From assembly GCF_014701235.1 (NCBI RefSeq), contig NZ_AP022873.1, positions 1,426,001-1,490,000 of the forward strand: a DNA stretch of 64,000 bases. Direction: 5' to 3'. Made by a program: the position numbers and the translations under genes. The notes below the pieces were generated by a model. That model was given only the letters and a program-made list of their open reading frames with translations, was not told the origin of the DNA and ran no database searches. The DNA is from Dissulfurispira thermophila (lineage in GTDB: Bacteria > Nitrospirota > Thermodesulfovibrionia > Thermodesulfovibrionales > Dissulfurispiraceae). Below, one piece after another: positions 8,273 to 17,535 of this stretch. Numbering within the stretch: the stretch's first letter is position 1; the number at the start of each line of letters is the position of its first letter.

Positions 8273-11020
8273 TTACTTCTGCATATATGGACAAAATGCA
8301 TATTCATGGCAACTCCAACAAATATAATCATTTAAAGGTCTTGCCTCAAAATTACCTTTCCTCATGTTCTCTACCGCTTCCTCAAGAAACCTCAATGCCG
8401 CAATTATGTAATCATCAAGTTCACTTTCTTTTTTTCCTGAACTTTGAATTTCAAGCCTTGAACCTCGAGCTTTCCTTTTTGATGGACACCATTTAATGCT
8501 AATATCTTTCAAAGAATATATCCCAACCCTACTTACTCTATATCCTTGATTTTTCGCTATCGCAGCATAAAGAAACAACTGGAGATTCTCATTTCCCTCA
8601 AGTACCTGTTTGCAGTTAAGATTAAGAGTTCCTGTCTTATAATCTATTATCTGCACTGTATCCCCAATCTTGTCGAGCCTATCAATCTTACCTTTTAATC
8701 TCATACCTTTTATTGGTTCACCTACGATTGTCTTCTCAACTTCTGTGGATACATAACCATCTTCTCTTATCTCGAGTTCCTTTTCATATATTTCAGGGAG
8801 TATCTCCATGAATGTATCATTTATTATCGTCTTCCAGTATGCATCAATCCTCATATCTCTCATAGATGTCTCTATTGCTGCCTCAGCTCGTTTCTGGAAA
8901 TCATCAAAACTATCAAATGGTTCCTTTATAATCTTCTCCATTATCCTGTGTATTATTGTACCTATAGTATTTGCCTCAAGCTCATATTCCTTGACATCCA
9001 TAGGTTTGAGTTTCAATACCCTCTCTATGAAAAACCTTCTTGGACACATCCTGTAAGAATCTATGTCTGTCACCTTAATAAATTCAGAAGGTTTAAAAAT
9101 AGCGGCTGATGACTGTGTCTTAATCTCGGATATATTTTCAGAAAATGACTTATAACCCTGTTTTATGAGGTATTCTTCTTTAGAAAAGATACCAGGAATT
9201 TTTCCTTTTACTTCTTCGCCAGAATATAGAAATGATGAAGGAAGAAACATGTCTTCTCCTTCCATTAATGGATACGAGAGATGCAAATTTTTCGAAGACC
9301 TTATAACATTGTAAAAACAAAAAGTCTGCATCTCTATATATTTATCGAGGTGCACGAATCCAAGCCTTCTCTTGACATTGTCAGGTAGTAAATAATCAGG
9401 ACCCATTCTGAGAGGCATGTCCTTATCTGTCAGCCCGCCAAGAAAAATGTATTCTGCTGATAATCCGTGTATTTCTGATAAATCCATTATCCTTACTCCT
9501 GTCCCCTCTGTTTCTATATGTATCGAATTAAGGAGATGGCTGAATATGTCTATAAATTCATTCAGTGTAATTGGCTGAGGATATAATGTGCTCAAAAAAG
9601 AAATCTGTTTCAGTAACTCAATGTTTAAATTGCGTAAATCTCTCACATTAGAATCAAGAACAGATGATAAAAAACCAAAATCATCTATAATATCTCTAAT
9701 AAGATGAACATATGTATTAATATCAACTCCTTTTCTGCTATCTTCAAGAGGCTGGAGCTTTTCGAAAATCCACATCATATCTCTTTCTATTGCATCTTTT
9801 TCTTTTACAAGACTAATATCGAAATTCTCTGATCCGTCCTTTACAAAATTAAGCCACATTTCTTTTCCTGAAATAATTCCTGATTCTATAGAAAGGGTTG
9901 CTGCCCATTTCCTGATATTATCAGGGATTCGGGTAAAATATATGGATGATAAAAACTGCGAAAACTTCAGCCTTGGATAGCCCTCTGCCACTGATACTAA
10001 AAGTGACAAAAAATCAAGAAAAGGCCTCATTCGTCCAAGTATATTGCCTCTATAGATGTCATATGGGATGCCATAACGATGAAAGACCCTACCTATTATG
10101 GACGAATATTTACTCATAACAGGAAATGTAATAATTGCCTTTCTTAAATCTCTAAGTTTACCTGACAGATACAATGATTTTATATTCCTTGCTATTTCTT
10201 CCACTTCGTCTTCCATCCCCTGATATGCACTGTAAATAAGGGAATTGGGGGATGAAGAACCTGGAGAATCAGTATAAAATATTTCTTCAGTTTCAAAATT
10301 ATCTTTCAAAAAGCCTACATATCCATCTATAAGTTTTCCAAACTGCTTGCTGTAAGGTATCCCAACAAATATCTTTTCAGAATATTGAATAAGTCTTTTT
10401 AATACATTTTTTTCTATGTTGGAAGGCTCATAAAATCCATCCAGAATCAGCAATGAGTTTTTAGTAGATAATTGTAGATTGCTTACATAATTCATAATAT
10501 CTATTTCATCCACAAGTCCATTCTTTGTTATAAATAATTGATAATCTCTATATGACCTGATACCTTCATTTATGGTCTTTGTAACAGCTTCTGGTATGTT
10601 CAACTCATGCAATATATCTGTAAAGGTTTGTTCTATAATATCCACACTGCTATCAGGGTAAATACACTTAATGTCCCTTATGAAATCAGCAATCATTGAT
10701 GAAAAGCCAATTCCTCTGCCACAAAGTATCGAGATGATAATCGGGATTAAAGAACTGTTCAATATCCTCCTGTTTCCATAGGCAGAATAGAGTTTCTTGC
10801 AGTATTGAACTATAGTTGCCATTTCTGGTGGGATATAGCATCTACTATCAACAAGTTGATGAAATATTTCACTTGCTTCTTTAACCTTTGCAGGTGTTGG
10901 TGATAAATAAAGAATATTTGAATAATCAATATTTATTCTGTGTTCTGTTTTTAATGCCTCTTTGAACAGCAATTCAGCAGTATTTGTATGTTCTCGAGAT
11001 ATATAGAAGATTTTTACCAT
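8273..11020 (-). CDS. addB: AddB-like exonuclease subunit (PD-(D/E)XK, Fe-S)
   Basis: A 915-residue protein with a degenerate helicase-like N-terminal part lacking Walker A and a C-terminal PD-(D/E)XK nuclease. The nuclease core is IGTIIHRIMEKII ... GKIDRLDKI ... VQIIDYKTGTL. One Cys lies before the nuclease (YRMCPRRFFIERVLKL) and three after it (ICWSCHEYAFCPYMQK), matching the 4Fe-4S staple of AddB and related nucleases. Together with AddA it would process DNA ends for RecA loading (recA is at 32545). It is divergent from hpt, with about 105 bp between them. Annotation as AddB is by architecture, since sequence is poorly conserved in this family. Confidence 0.82.
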   Translation of the reverse strand: MVKIFYISREHTNTAELLFKEALKTEHRINIDYSNILYLSPTPAKVKEASEIFHQLVDSRCYIPPEMATIVQYCKKLYSAYGNRRILNSSLIPIIISILCGRGIGFSSMIADFIRDIKCIYPDSSVDIIEQTFTDILHELNIPEAVTKTINEGIRSYRDYQLFITKNGLVDEIDIMNYVSNLQLSTKNSLLILDGFYEPSNIEKNVLKRLIQYSEKIFVGIPYSKQFGKLIDGYVGFLKDNFETEEIFYTDSPGSSSPNSLIYSAYQGMEDEVEEIARNIKSLYLSGKLRDLRKAIITFPVMSKYSSIIGRVFHRYGIPYDIYRGNILGRMRPFLDFLSLLVSVAEGYPRLKFSQFLSSIYFTRIPDNIRKWAATLSIESGIISGKEMWLNFVKDGSENFDISLVKEKDAIERDMMWIFEKLQPLEDSRKGVDINTYVHLIRDIIDDFGFLSSVLDSNVRDLRNLNIELLKQISFLSTLYPQPITLNEFIDIFSHLLNSIHIETEGTGVRIMDLSEIHGLSAEYIFLGGLTDKDMPLRMGPDYLLPDNVKRRLGFVHLDKYIEMQTFCFYNVIRSSKNLHLSYPLMEGEDMFLPSSFLYSGEEVKGKIPGIFSKEEYLIKQGYKSFSENISEIKTQSSAAIFKPSEFIKVTDIDSYRMCPRRFFIERVLKLKPMDVKEYELEANTIGTIIHRIMEKIIKEPFDSFDDFQKRAEAAIETSMRDMRIDAYWKTIINDTFMEILPEIYEKELEIREDGYVSTEVEKTIVGEPIKGMRLKGKIDRLDKIGDTVQIIDYKTGTLNLNCKQVLEGNENLQLFLYAAIAKNQGYRVSRVGIYSLKDISIKWCPSKRKARGSRLEIQSSGKKESELDDYIIAALRFLEEAVENMRKGNFEARPLNDYICWSCHEYAFCPYMQK

Positions 11021-11087
11021 AGGTGTGCAACCTTAAAATATTTTATTACCTCTACAATAGATAATGCAAACTGTTACTATCATAAGT

Positions 11088-11093
11088 TATAAT
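11088..11093 (+). promoter_or_regulatory. Candidate -10 box of hpt
   Basis: A perfect TATAAT lies 32 bp before the hpt start in the divergent addB-hpt intergenic region. The matching -35 is poor (ATGCAA at 11064-11069, 18-nt spacing), so this is a moderate sigma-70 candidate only. Confidence 0.35.
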
Positions 11094-11125
11094 TATGCAA
11101 ATTACCTAATACATAGGAGGAAGCC

Positions 11126-11647
11126 GTGATAATAGGAAAACCATTTTTAACAGCCGAACAGATTCACGAAAAGGTCATTGAACTTGCTGACAGAATATCC
11201 CGCGACTATGCAGGAAAAGAAATTCTTGCGGTTGGCATTCTAAAAGGCTCTTTCATGTTCTTTGCTGACCTTGTTAGATCACTCAAAATCCCTGTTGTCA
11301 TAGACTTTATCGTGGCATCCAGCTATCTCAAAACCACATCCACAGGAGAAGTAAAAATACACTATGAGATAAAGGAAGACATTGCAGGAAAGCATGTCCT
11401 TCTAATAGACGACATTATCGATACTGGCATATCGCTAAATTATATAAGAGAAAGGCTGCTCTTAAAAGAACCCGAAAGCCTCAAGATATGCATACTGCTT
11501 GATAAAAAAGAACGTCGCTCTGTTGATGTCCCTATTGATTACAAGGGTTTTGAAATTCCTAATCAATTCGTGGTTGGTTATGGCCTTGATTATGATAATA
11601 AATACCGTAATCTTCCTTATATAGCAATATTCAAAAAAGAGAGATAG
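11126..11647 (+). CDS. hpt: Hypoxanthine phosphoribosyltransferase
   Basis: A 173-residue purine salvage enzyme converting hypoxanthine or guanine plus PRPP to IMP/GMP. It shows the PRPP-binding signature VLLIDDIIDTGISL, the N-terminal LAVGILKGSFMFFADLVR, and the C-terminal Y(G)LDYDNKYRNLPYIA motif, all typical of bacterial HPRT. The start is GTG at 11126, with AGGAGG 6-7 nt upstream. It is the first gene of a plus-strand run followed by queD and pmbA; the gap to the queD start at 11676 is 28 nt. Confidence 0.93.
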   Translation: MIIGKPFLTAEQIHEKVIELADRISRDYAGKEILAVGILKGSFMFFADLVRSLKIPVVIDFIVASSYLKTTSTGEVKIHYEIKEDIAGKHVLLIDDIIDTGISLNYIRERLLLKEPESLKICILLDKKERRSVDVPIDYKGFEIPNQFVVGYGLDYDNKYRNLPYIAIFKKER

Positions 11648-11675
11648 TGTAGTCACAAATTAAATGGAGGATTCT

Positions 11676-12053
11676 ATGTATAGACTGATGATAGAGACAT
11701 CTTTTGCCTCAGCTCATCAATTAAGAGGCTACAAAGGCAAATGCGAAAACTTACATGGCCACAACTGGAAGGTGCAGGTATATGTGACAACAGAAAAATT
11801 AAATGAAATCGATATTGCCATAGATTTCCATGACCTTAAGAAATTGACAAATGATATCATATCCCAACTTGATCATAAATTCCTTAATGATGTGTTTCCG
11901 TTCACTGAGAGAAATCCATCATCAGAAAATATTGCCAGATGGATATTCGAGTCTCTGAAAAAAAAATCAACAGAATATAATATAACCGTTTCTGCTGTGA
12001 CAGTATGGGAATCGGAAACCGCATCTGCAACATATTATGAGGAACTAAAATGA
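11676..12053 (+). CDS. queD: 6-carboxy-5,6,7,8-tetrahydropterin synthase (QueD)
   Basis: QueD converts 7,8-dihydroneopterin triphosphate to 6-carboxytetrahydropterin, an early step to queuosine and other 7-deazaguanines. Zinc ligands are visible: His in FASAHQLRGY and the pair in LHGHNW. The catalytic Cys lies in GKCENLHGH. The C-terminal ETASATYYEE is the family substrate-binding Glu region. ATG 11676 is chosen because GGAGG ends 5 nt before it; an upstream ATG at 11664 precedes that ribosome-binding site. The stop overlaps the pmbA start (ATGA). queE, the next pathway enzyme, lies at 40959. Confidence 0.93.
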   Translation: MYRLMIETSFASAHQLRGYKGKCENLHGHNWKVQVYVTTEKLNEIDIAIDFHDLKKLTNDIISQLDHKFLNDVFPFTERNPSSENIARWIFESLKKKSTEYNITVSAVTVWESETASATYYEELK

Positions 12054-13393
12054 ATACAGAGTTTGCTTTAAAACTTATGGAAATTGCATTAAAAATAGGT
12101 GCTGATGAGGCAGAGGTATATGTAAAGACATCAAAGAACCTCAGCGTTGAGGTCAAAGAGCAAAAAATAGACACCCTCGAATCATCAATGACCACAGGTT
12201 ATTGCATCAGAGTAATAAAAGATAATCGTCTCGGATTTTCGTACTCCACAAATCCTGACGAAATAGACATTGTTGCAAAAAATGCTATAGAGGCGGCAAA
12301 GCACTCAGAGCCTGACGATTATCTTGGATTGCCCTCAGCCATTCAACCTGCAGCAATCAGTCAGCCTTTGATCTTTGATAATAATATAGCCTCATTATCA
12401 GAAAAGGAGGCAATAAATCTCACACTCCTTATCGAGAGTTCTGCATTCAGCGAAGATAGCCGCATAAAAAAAATTAGAAAGGCTTCAGGGAGTTTCAGTA
12501 TAAGTAACACTTATATTACAAATTCTAAAGGCATAAGTGCACACTATCAATCTACAGGATGCTCGGCTCAACTAATGGCAATTGCAGAGGAAGGCAGTGA
12601 AAGTCAGCTCGGATGGGATTATCAAGGAAGCAGATTTTTAAAGGATGTATCTTTTGAAGAGGTTGGCAGAACTGCAGCACATAGGGCAGCAAAACTACTC
12701 GGGGCACGGAAAATAAATTCTATTAAGGGATTTGTCCTTCTTGACAATGCAGTCTCCACAGAATTCCTTGGCATACTTTCATCAGCCCTATCGTCTGAAT
12801 CTGTACAGAAAAGTAAATCAATGCTTGCAGGCAAAAAAGGCGAAGTAGTAATAAGCAACAGACTGAATATCATAGATAGTGGATTACTTGATAGAAAATT
12901 AGGCAGTAAACCATTCGATGACGAAGGTGTGCCAACCTCACACAAGATATTAATAGAAAAAGGTGTCTTAAATGGTTACCTTTATAATACTTATACTGCT
13001 AAAAAAGAAGGTATTGTATCCACTGGTAATGCTATTAGAGGCGGATTCACAGGTATTCCTACTATAGGCCCTACAAATCTCTATATTGAGTCTGCCTCAA
13101 AGGAATACACAAATGATCTTCATGGTCTCGTAAAAACAGTAAACAGAGGTCTTTATGTAATCGAAACAATGGGGATGCATACTGCAAACCCAATATCAGG
13201 AGAATTCTCTGTGGGTGCATCAGGATTGTGGATTGAAAATGGAGAGATAATGCATCCTGTAAAAGAGGCAGTAATTTCAGGTAATATCCTTGACCTATTT
13301 AAGAAAGTCGTCATGATTGGCGATGATATGCGATTCTATGGTAATATAGGCTCTCCAAGCCTTTTAATAGAACAAATTGATATAAGCGGCTAA
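12050..13393 (+). CDS. pmbA: TldE/PmbA family metalloprotease-like protein
   Basis: The 447-residue protein belongs to the TldD/PmbA family, which acts with TldD in peptide maturation and degradation. Recognisable parts are the N-terminal GADEAEVYVKTSKNLSVEVK, central FEEVGRTAAHRAAKLLGARK, GKKGEVVISNRLNIIDSGLL, and the C-terminal GMHTANPISGEFSVGASGLW with GDDMRFYGNIGSPSLLI. In the family, PmbA lacks the HExxxH zinc motif of TldD, and none is seen here. No tldD is in the window. It is translationally coupled to queD by ATGA overlap. Confidence 0.9.
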   Translation: MNTEFALKLMEIALKIGADEAEVYVKTSKNLSVEVKEQKIDTLESSMTTGYCIRVIKDNRLGFSYSTNPDEIDIVAKNAIEAAKHSEPDDYLGLPSAIQPAAISQPLIFDNNIASLSEKEAINLTLLIESSAFSEDSRIKKIRKASGSFSISNTYITNSKGISAHYQSTGCSAQLMAIAEEGSESQLGWDYQGSRFLKDVSFEEVGRTAAHRAAKLLGARKINSIKGFVLLDNAVSTEFLGILSSALSSESVQKSKSMLAGKKGEVVISNRLNIIDSGLLDRKLGSKPFDDEGVPTSHKILIEKGVLNGYLYNTYTAKKEGIVSTGNAIRGGFTGIPTIGPTNLYIESASKEYTNDLHGLVKTVNRGLYVIETMGMHTANPISGEFSVGASGLWIENGEIMHPVKEAVISGNILDLFKKVVMIGDDMRFYGNIGSPSLLIEQIDISG

Positions 13394-13698
13394 AACTTTA
13401 AGGGGCAAAATCCCTTAAAAAAAATAAGTTAAGGTTGTGATGTTGAGAAAATTGAGATTGAGCTATAGGGTTTCACAAAATTAAAAAATTCCCTCTCACT
13501 TTTGGGGAGAGGGATAGTGTGAGGGGTAAACTGCTAAAAATAGGGTGAAAGGGAGATTTTTAGACATATAACTAATTGAAAATAAATGAAAATCTTGATA
13601 GGAGGGCAAACCTAAAAATGCTATGTCAAATAAATCAATAAAATCAATGGATTGCGAATTTCGTGAAACCCACATTGAGCTAATATAGGAGGTTTTTT
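13394..13698 (+). repeat. 305-bp intergenic region with short inverted repeats
   Basis: No gene is seen here. It contains a 7-bp inverted repeat followed by A (not T) residues just after pmbA (TTAAGGG / CCCTTAA, about 13402-13422). A CCCTCTC / GAGAGGG hairpin lies at 13491-13513, part of a GGGGAGAGGGATAG-type junk repeat. The 9-mer GGGTTTCAC near 13468 recurs inverted (GTGAAACCC) near 13664, with ATTGAGCTA directly repeated next to each copy. An AGGAGG ribosome-binding site for the following gene closes the region. Confidence 0.45.
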
Positions 13699-14856
13699 AT
13701 GGACTATTTTTTAACAGAAGAACAACAGATGATCCGTGATCTTGCAAGACAGATAGCAGAAGAAAAGGTCGTGCCTGTAAGGGCAGAACTGGACGAGAAG
13801 GGAGAATTTCCATGGGAAATAATGAAAGTGCTTGCCCAGTCTGACCTATTTGGGCTCTTCATACCTGAAGAATACGGAGGACTCGGCAAGGGATGCCTCG
13901 AACTCTGTCTCGCTGTTGAGGAACTTTCAAGGGCATGTGTAGGTGTATCCACAACATATGCTGCAAATGCCCTAGGTACATATCCAATACTACTTTTTGG
14001 CACAGATGAACAAAAAAAGAAATTTCTACCTGATATTGCAACAGGCAAAAGACTTGTAGCATTCGGATTAACAGAGGCAAATGCAGGAAGCGATGCAGGA
14101 GGAATCCAGACAACAGCAAGGCTTGACGGTAATGAATATGTCTTAAATGGTACAAAACAATGGATTACAAACGGCGGTGATGCAGAGATATACACCATAA
14201 TCGCGATGACGGATAAAACAAAGGGCGCAAGAGGCGCATCTGCATTCATTGTCGAAAAAGGAACACCTGGCTTCACATTCGGAAAAAAAGAGAATAAAAT
14301 GGGTATAAGGGCATCATCTACGAGGGAACTAATATTTGATAATTGTAGGATCCCCAAGGAAAATATACTTGGCAAAGAAGGCATGGGATTCATTGTTGCA
14401 ATGAAGACCCTCGACCAATCAAGAACAGGAGTTGGCGCACAGGGATTAGGAGTTGCACAGGGTGCATTTGAAGAGGCTGTAAAATTTGCAAGGCAAAGAC
14501 ATCAGTTCGGCCATCCAATTATAAGCTTTCAGGCAGTGCAGCATATGCTCGCAGACATGGCAATAGAAATAGAGGCAGCAAGGGCTTTAATATATTCTGT
14601 CGCAAGATACATTGATAGCGGTGCAAAAGATATATCAAAACCGTCTGCAATTGCAAAAACATTTGGTACAGATATAGCCATGAAGGTAACCACAAATGCT
14701 GTGCAGGTTATGGGCGGATCGGGATATATGAAAGAATATCCTGTTGAGAAGATGATGAGAGATGCAAAAATCCTTCAGATATATGAAGGAACAAACCAGA
14801 TACAGAGAAATGTCATTGGTCAAGAAATAATCAAAGAATCAGCAAGAAAAAAATAA
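13699..14856 (+). CDS. Acyl-CoA dehydrogenase (short-chain/butyryl type)
   Basis: A 385-residue FAD-dependent dehydrogenase that oxidises acyl-CoA to 2-enoyl-CoA and passes electrons to ETF. Family signatures are complete: FGLTEANAGSDAGGIQTTA, KQWITNGGDAEIY, RTGVGAQGLGVAQGAFE, QVMGGSGYMKEYPVEKMMRD and catalytic Glu363 in QIYEGTNQIQR. The Glu position and high similarity to Bcd-type sequences suggest short-chain substrates, but chain length is inference. AGGAGG is 6 nt upstream of ATG. No etfAB, thiolase or crotonase is adjacent. It stands alone between the 305-bp spacer and a strong terminator. Confidence 0.92.
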   Translation: MDYFLTEEQQMIRDLARQIAEEKVVPVRAELDEKGEFPWEIMKVLAQSDLFGLFIPEEYGGLGKGCLELCLAVEELSRACVGVSTTYAANALGTYPILLFGTDEQKKKFLPDIATGKRLVAFGLTEANAGSDAGGIQTTARLDGNEYVLNGTKQWITNGGDAEIYTIIAMTDKTKGARGASAFIVEKGTPGFTFGKKENKMGIRASSTRELIFDNCRIPKENILGKEGMGFIVAMKTLDQSRTGVGAQGLGVAQGAFEEAVKFARQRHQFGHPIISFQAVQHMLADMAIEIEAARALIYSVARYIDSGAKDISKPSAIAKTFGTDIAMKVTTNAVQVMGGSGYMKEYPVEKMMRDAKILQIYEGTNQIQRNVIGQEIIKESARKK

Positions 14857-14859
14857 GGC

Positions 14860-14896
14860 AAAAGACAGAATACCCTTTCGATATTCTGTCTTTTTT
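14860..14896. terminator. Bidirectional intrinsic terminator
   Basis: A 12-bp stem (AAAGACAGAATA / TATTCTGTCTTT) with a 9-nt loop, followed by a T run on the plus strand and preceded by A residues, so it can act in both directions. It separates the acyl-CoA dehydrogenase (plus) from the bd-like oxidase operon (minus), and its tail includes the stop codon of the latter. Confidence 0.85.
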
Positions 14897-16106
14897 ATAA
14901 ATAGTTTTTTATTGAGACCATAACCCCAATCCCGACAACAACAGCTATCCATGCCAGAAGCACAGCTATGCTGATTTTACCCCATTTCTCCATTGATGGC
15001 GTAGAAACATATTCATCAGTAGTCTTGCCTGATTTATATGCAATGGCAAGGAGATAACCCACTACTGATAGTCCTGCAATAAATGTCAACAAAAACAAGG
15101 CAGTACTTCCATAATCCACATTTACCTTATAATCAAAAATAGAATAGTTAAAGCGGACGAGATATTTCATTCGCAAAGCCTCTCTTGTATATGCCATACT
15201 AAGAATAGTCAAAAATGCACCAAACATACTATATACAGCATACTTAATAGGATCTTTTTGGGCATTATAGAGAAGAATTAATAGCATAATACCAAATGCT
15301 ACACCTATCAGAAACAATGGATTAGTGAAAAATTTGAATTCGATTGGCAGACTAAACAGCCACCAGAATCCAATACCTGCTTGAATTGCAGTAAATATAA
15401 ATGCCATTTTTGCACCTGTTTTTCCAACCCAGTCAATATAATCCCTATCCTTATCACTTCTGTTTTTAAAATACCATGCGTAAAGCATAAGTAAGATGCC
15501 TGTCATCGCAAATGAAGGCACAATAAAATGTAGAAATCTTGATGCCTGAAATGCATGAAGTAGCATCCCTGTTGTGTCAATATTATTTCCTTTTATATAC
15601 CACTCATACCACTTTTCAGGAAGAAGCAACTGATAACCAAGCACGTGCATTATAACACCCGAAAGTAAAAACAATATAAATGCTGCTACACCAAGAACTA
15701 TCAGACCTTTTCCATCAGCCCCCCTCTTGAGGTAGAATACATATGTAAAACCATAAGCAGTCATCATTGCAAGTATAAAACCCATAACCCATGCAGCAGA
15801 AACAGTGTTGGAAACATACCAGAAAGGATCATATATAACCTGAACAAATAGTAGAGGTGCCACTCCTAAAAGTATTGCCATAGATGTACTTGCTGTCGTT
15901 GCCCTTATCATCGTATTGGAAAGACTCTTCCAGTATGAAGTACCTTTTATATACCCATAAAGCGATAAAGACAATGTTCCTATAACAAAATTTACAAATA
16001 TTATGTGCAGGGCAAAGGTAATTACCATGAGCACCTGAAATAAAATGGGATAAAAGGGGATACCCATCGGATCCTGCAACGTCTTTATCATTGTACTTAT
16101 CTCCAT
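14895..16106 (-). CDS. bd-type oxidase-like small subunit (membrane protein)
   Basis: A 403-residue polytopic membrane protein with about nine to ten hydrophobic segments, partner of the CydA-like protein encoded 10 nt upstream. The N-terminus (MEISTMIKTLQDPMGIPFYP then VLMVITFALHIIFVNFVIGT) resembles the second subunits of bd-like and related Nitrospirota or Geobacter-type complexes rather than canonical CydB, which is encoded separately at 23193. Start 16106 is chosen because AAGGAGG lies 7 nt upstream; a longer frame to 16148 would run into the neighbouring gene. Redox cofactors cannot be assigned from sequence alone. It ends in the terminator at 14860. Confidence 0.75.
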   Translation of the reverse strand: MEISTMIKTLQDPMGIPFYPILFQVLMVITFALHIIFVNFVIGTLSLSLYGYIKGTSYWKSLSNTMIRATTASTSMAILLGVAPLLFVQVIYDPFWYVSNTVSAAWVMGFILAMMTAYGFTYVFYLKRGADGKGLIVLGVAAFILFLLSGVIMHVLGYQLLLPEKWYEWYIKGNNIDTTGMLLHAFQASRFLHFIVPSFAMTGILLMLYAWYFKNRSDKDRDYIDWVGKTGAKMAFIFTAIQAGIGFWWLFSLPIEFKFFTNPLFLIGVAFGIMLLILLYNAQKDPIKYAVYSMFGAFLTILSMAYTREALRMKYLVRFNYSIFDYKVNVDYGSTALFLLTFIAGLSVVGYLLAIAYKSGKTTDEYVSTPSMEKWGKISIAVLLAWIAVVVGIGVMVSIKNYL

Positions 16107-16116
16107 AATTTCCTCC

Positions 16117-17427
16117 TTACTTACTGAGAGAAACAAGATAGGCTGCAAGCGCCTTTTTCTCTAAAGATGTGCCATGAAATGGCGGCATATAAGGAAATCC
16201 TGTGAGGGCATCCAGAAAACCCTCTGCACTTTCTATGTCCTTGAAACCCATTTTCTTTGCCATCTGTGGAAGCGGCCTGAGACCTTTATCCTCAAGTACA
16301 TGACATTGCGAGCATTCTATCAATGCTATTATCTTACCTGCATGTAAAAGATTACTTTCATTCACTTCCCTTAAACCTTCAGGAACAAACGGAATTACTT
16401 TTAAAATTCCTTTTTCATTAATTATGGCAGCATCGGCTTTCACACCCTTTGCCTTTACATCGCTGCTTATTATCTGATTGGAATACATGTATGAAGATAT
16501 TACATAAGGTTTTCTGAGAATCTCCCTTGTCCTTTCAGCAGACCATATACCCACAAAAAGAATAACAACAGCAATTATTGCAGGAACTGTTTTTATTGTG
16601 AGCGGTCTTATATGAGCATACATAAAATAAATCATCATGATTCCAACTGAAATAATCATGCCGTTTTTAAGCCCTTTAGGAACGACCATTTCAAGTATCG
16701 TGTGGCTGTTGTCAGGCAGCATTTTAAAGTACCATAGAGAAATAATACTACCTGCAACAAGACCTAATACCCCCCATCGTGATGCTGTCCTTACAGCCAG
16801 TCTTCTTGTTCCATCATCTTTAAGTCTCGATGCAGCAATAATAGCATAAACCGCACCAATACAAAACATAAGACTCGTCCTCATAAAGAGTTGCGGCCAA
16901 TAAGTTTTATTAAAAAACCCATCAAAGAAATTTCCTGTCTCTACCCATTTGCCTGGGGTCAACATAAATGCAAGGATTCCTGTAATAACAACCATAGTTA
17001 TCCAAGAGGCAATTACAAATATCCAGCCTATCTTCAGATGTGTCTTTCTATCAATTTTATTTAGGGTGTAATAATAAACAAATATTCCTACAACCTCGAT
17101 TATAAAAAATACCCATTCAGTTGCCCATCCCCAGACATAATTGTGTATCAAACCTGATATGCCTCTTGGATTTGTAACAGTAGCAGCATACCATATACCA
17201 ACTCCGCTCAAAGAACCAAAGACATATGCAAATATAAGCAAAAGAAGCGTATATTTTTTCACAAACTCCATGAGTTCAGGCTTATTTTCCCTGTATGCCT
17301 TTGTTTCCATATAAACATTAAACCACATAGAACTCACTGATAGATGAGATGGTAAGATATGGAATGTGGACATTATTCCTAATATAAGACCTGCACTTAA
17401 ATTAGGCACTTCCCATATTGGATACAT
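16117..17427 (-). CDS. CydA-like oxidase subunit with fused C-terminal cytochrome c domain
   Basis: A 436-residue protein. The N-terminal membrane part resembles cytochrome bd subunit I: an early conserved His-rich segment GIMSTFHILPSHLSVSSMWF, then LSGVGIWYAATVTNPRGI and GWATEWVFFIIEVVGIFVYY. About eight to nine hydrophobic helices end near residue 290. The last roughly 80 residues are a soluble domain with heme-c motif CSQCH and a distal PQMAKKM/GFPYMPPFHGT Met region. Heme-c-bearing members of the bd superfamily are known and could take electrons from cytochrome c rather than quinol. Start 17427 (ATG) has GGAGG 6 nt upstream. ccoS lies just upstream. Confidence 0.78.
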   Translation of the reverse strand: MYPIWEVPNLSAGLILGIMSTFHILPSHLSVSSMWFNVYMETKAYRENKPELMEFVKKYTLLLLIFAYVFGSLSGVGIWYAATVTNPRGISGLIHNYVWGWATEWVFFIIEVVGIFVYYYTLNKIDRKTHLKIGWIFVIASWITMVVITGILAFMLTPGKWVETGNFFDGFFNKTYWPQLFMRTSLMFCIGAVYAIIAASRLKDDGTRRLAVRTASRWGVLGLVAGSIISLWYFKMLPDNSHTILEMVVPKGLKNGMIISVGIMMIYFMYAHIRPLTIKTVPAIIAVVILFVGIWSAERTREILRKPYVISSYMYSNQIISSDVKAKGVKADAAIINEKGILKVIPFVPEGLREVNESNLLHAGKIIALIECSQCHVLEDKGLRPLPQMAKKMGFKDIESAEGFLDALTGFPYMPPFHGTSLEKKALAAYLVSLSK

Positions 17428-17433
17428 AAACAA

Positions 17434-17481
17434 CCTCCTCTGGGCATAAGGGCAGCTCCGTCTCCCTTATGTGATCCCCCT
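17434..17481 (-). promoter_or_regulatory. Structured mRNA leader, copy B (bd-like oxidase operon)
   Basis: In the transcript sense this leader reads AGGGGGAU, hairpin CAUAAGGG / CCCUUAUG (8 bp, positions 17445-17471), CCCAGAGGAGG and then the start codon region. It matches copy A at 4321-4372 in the flanking blocks and one hairpin arm. The two genes are otherwise unrelated, so this is either a shared cis-regulatory RNA or a small dispersed palindrome placed at ribosome-binding sites. Confidence 0.45.
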
Positions 17482-17535
17482 AATTTCTATATTTGAGTCA
17501 CTCTTTATTTCATAAAAAACTGACTGCCAAAATAT

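Noticed and set aside
13402-13425. Intrinsic terminator after pmbA
   Set aside because: The TTAAGGG/CCCTTAA hairpin is followed by A residues, not T, on the coding strand, and there is no minus-strand gene upstream that would use it in reverse.
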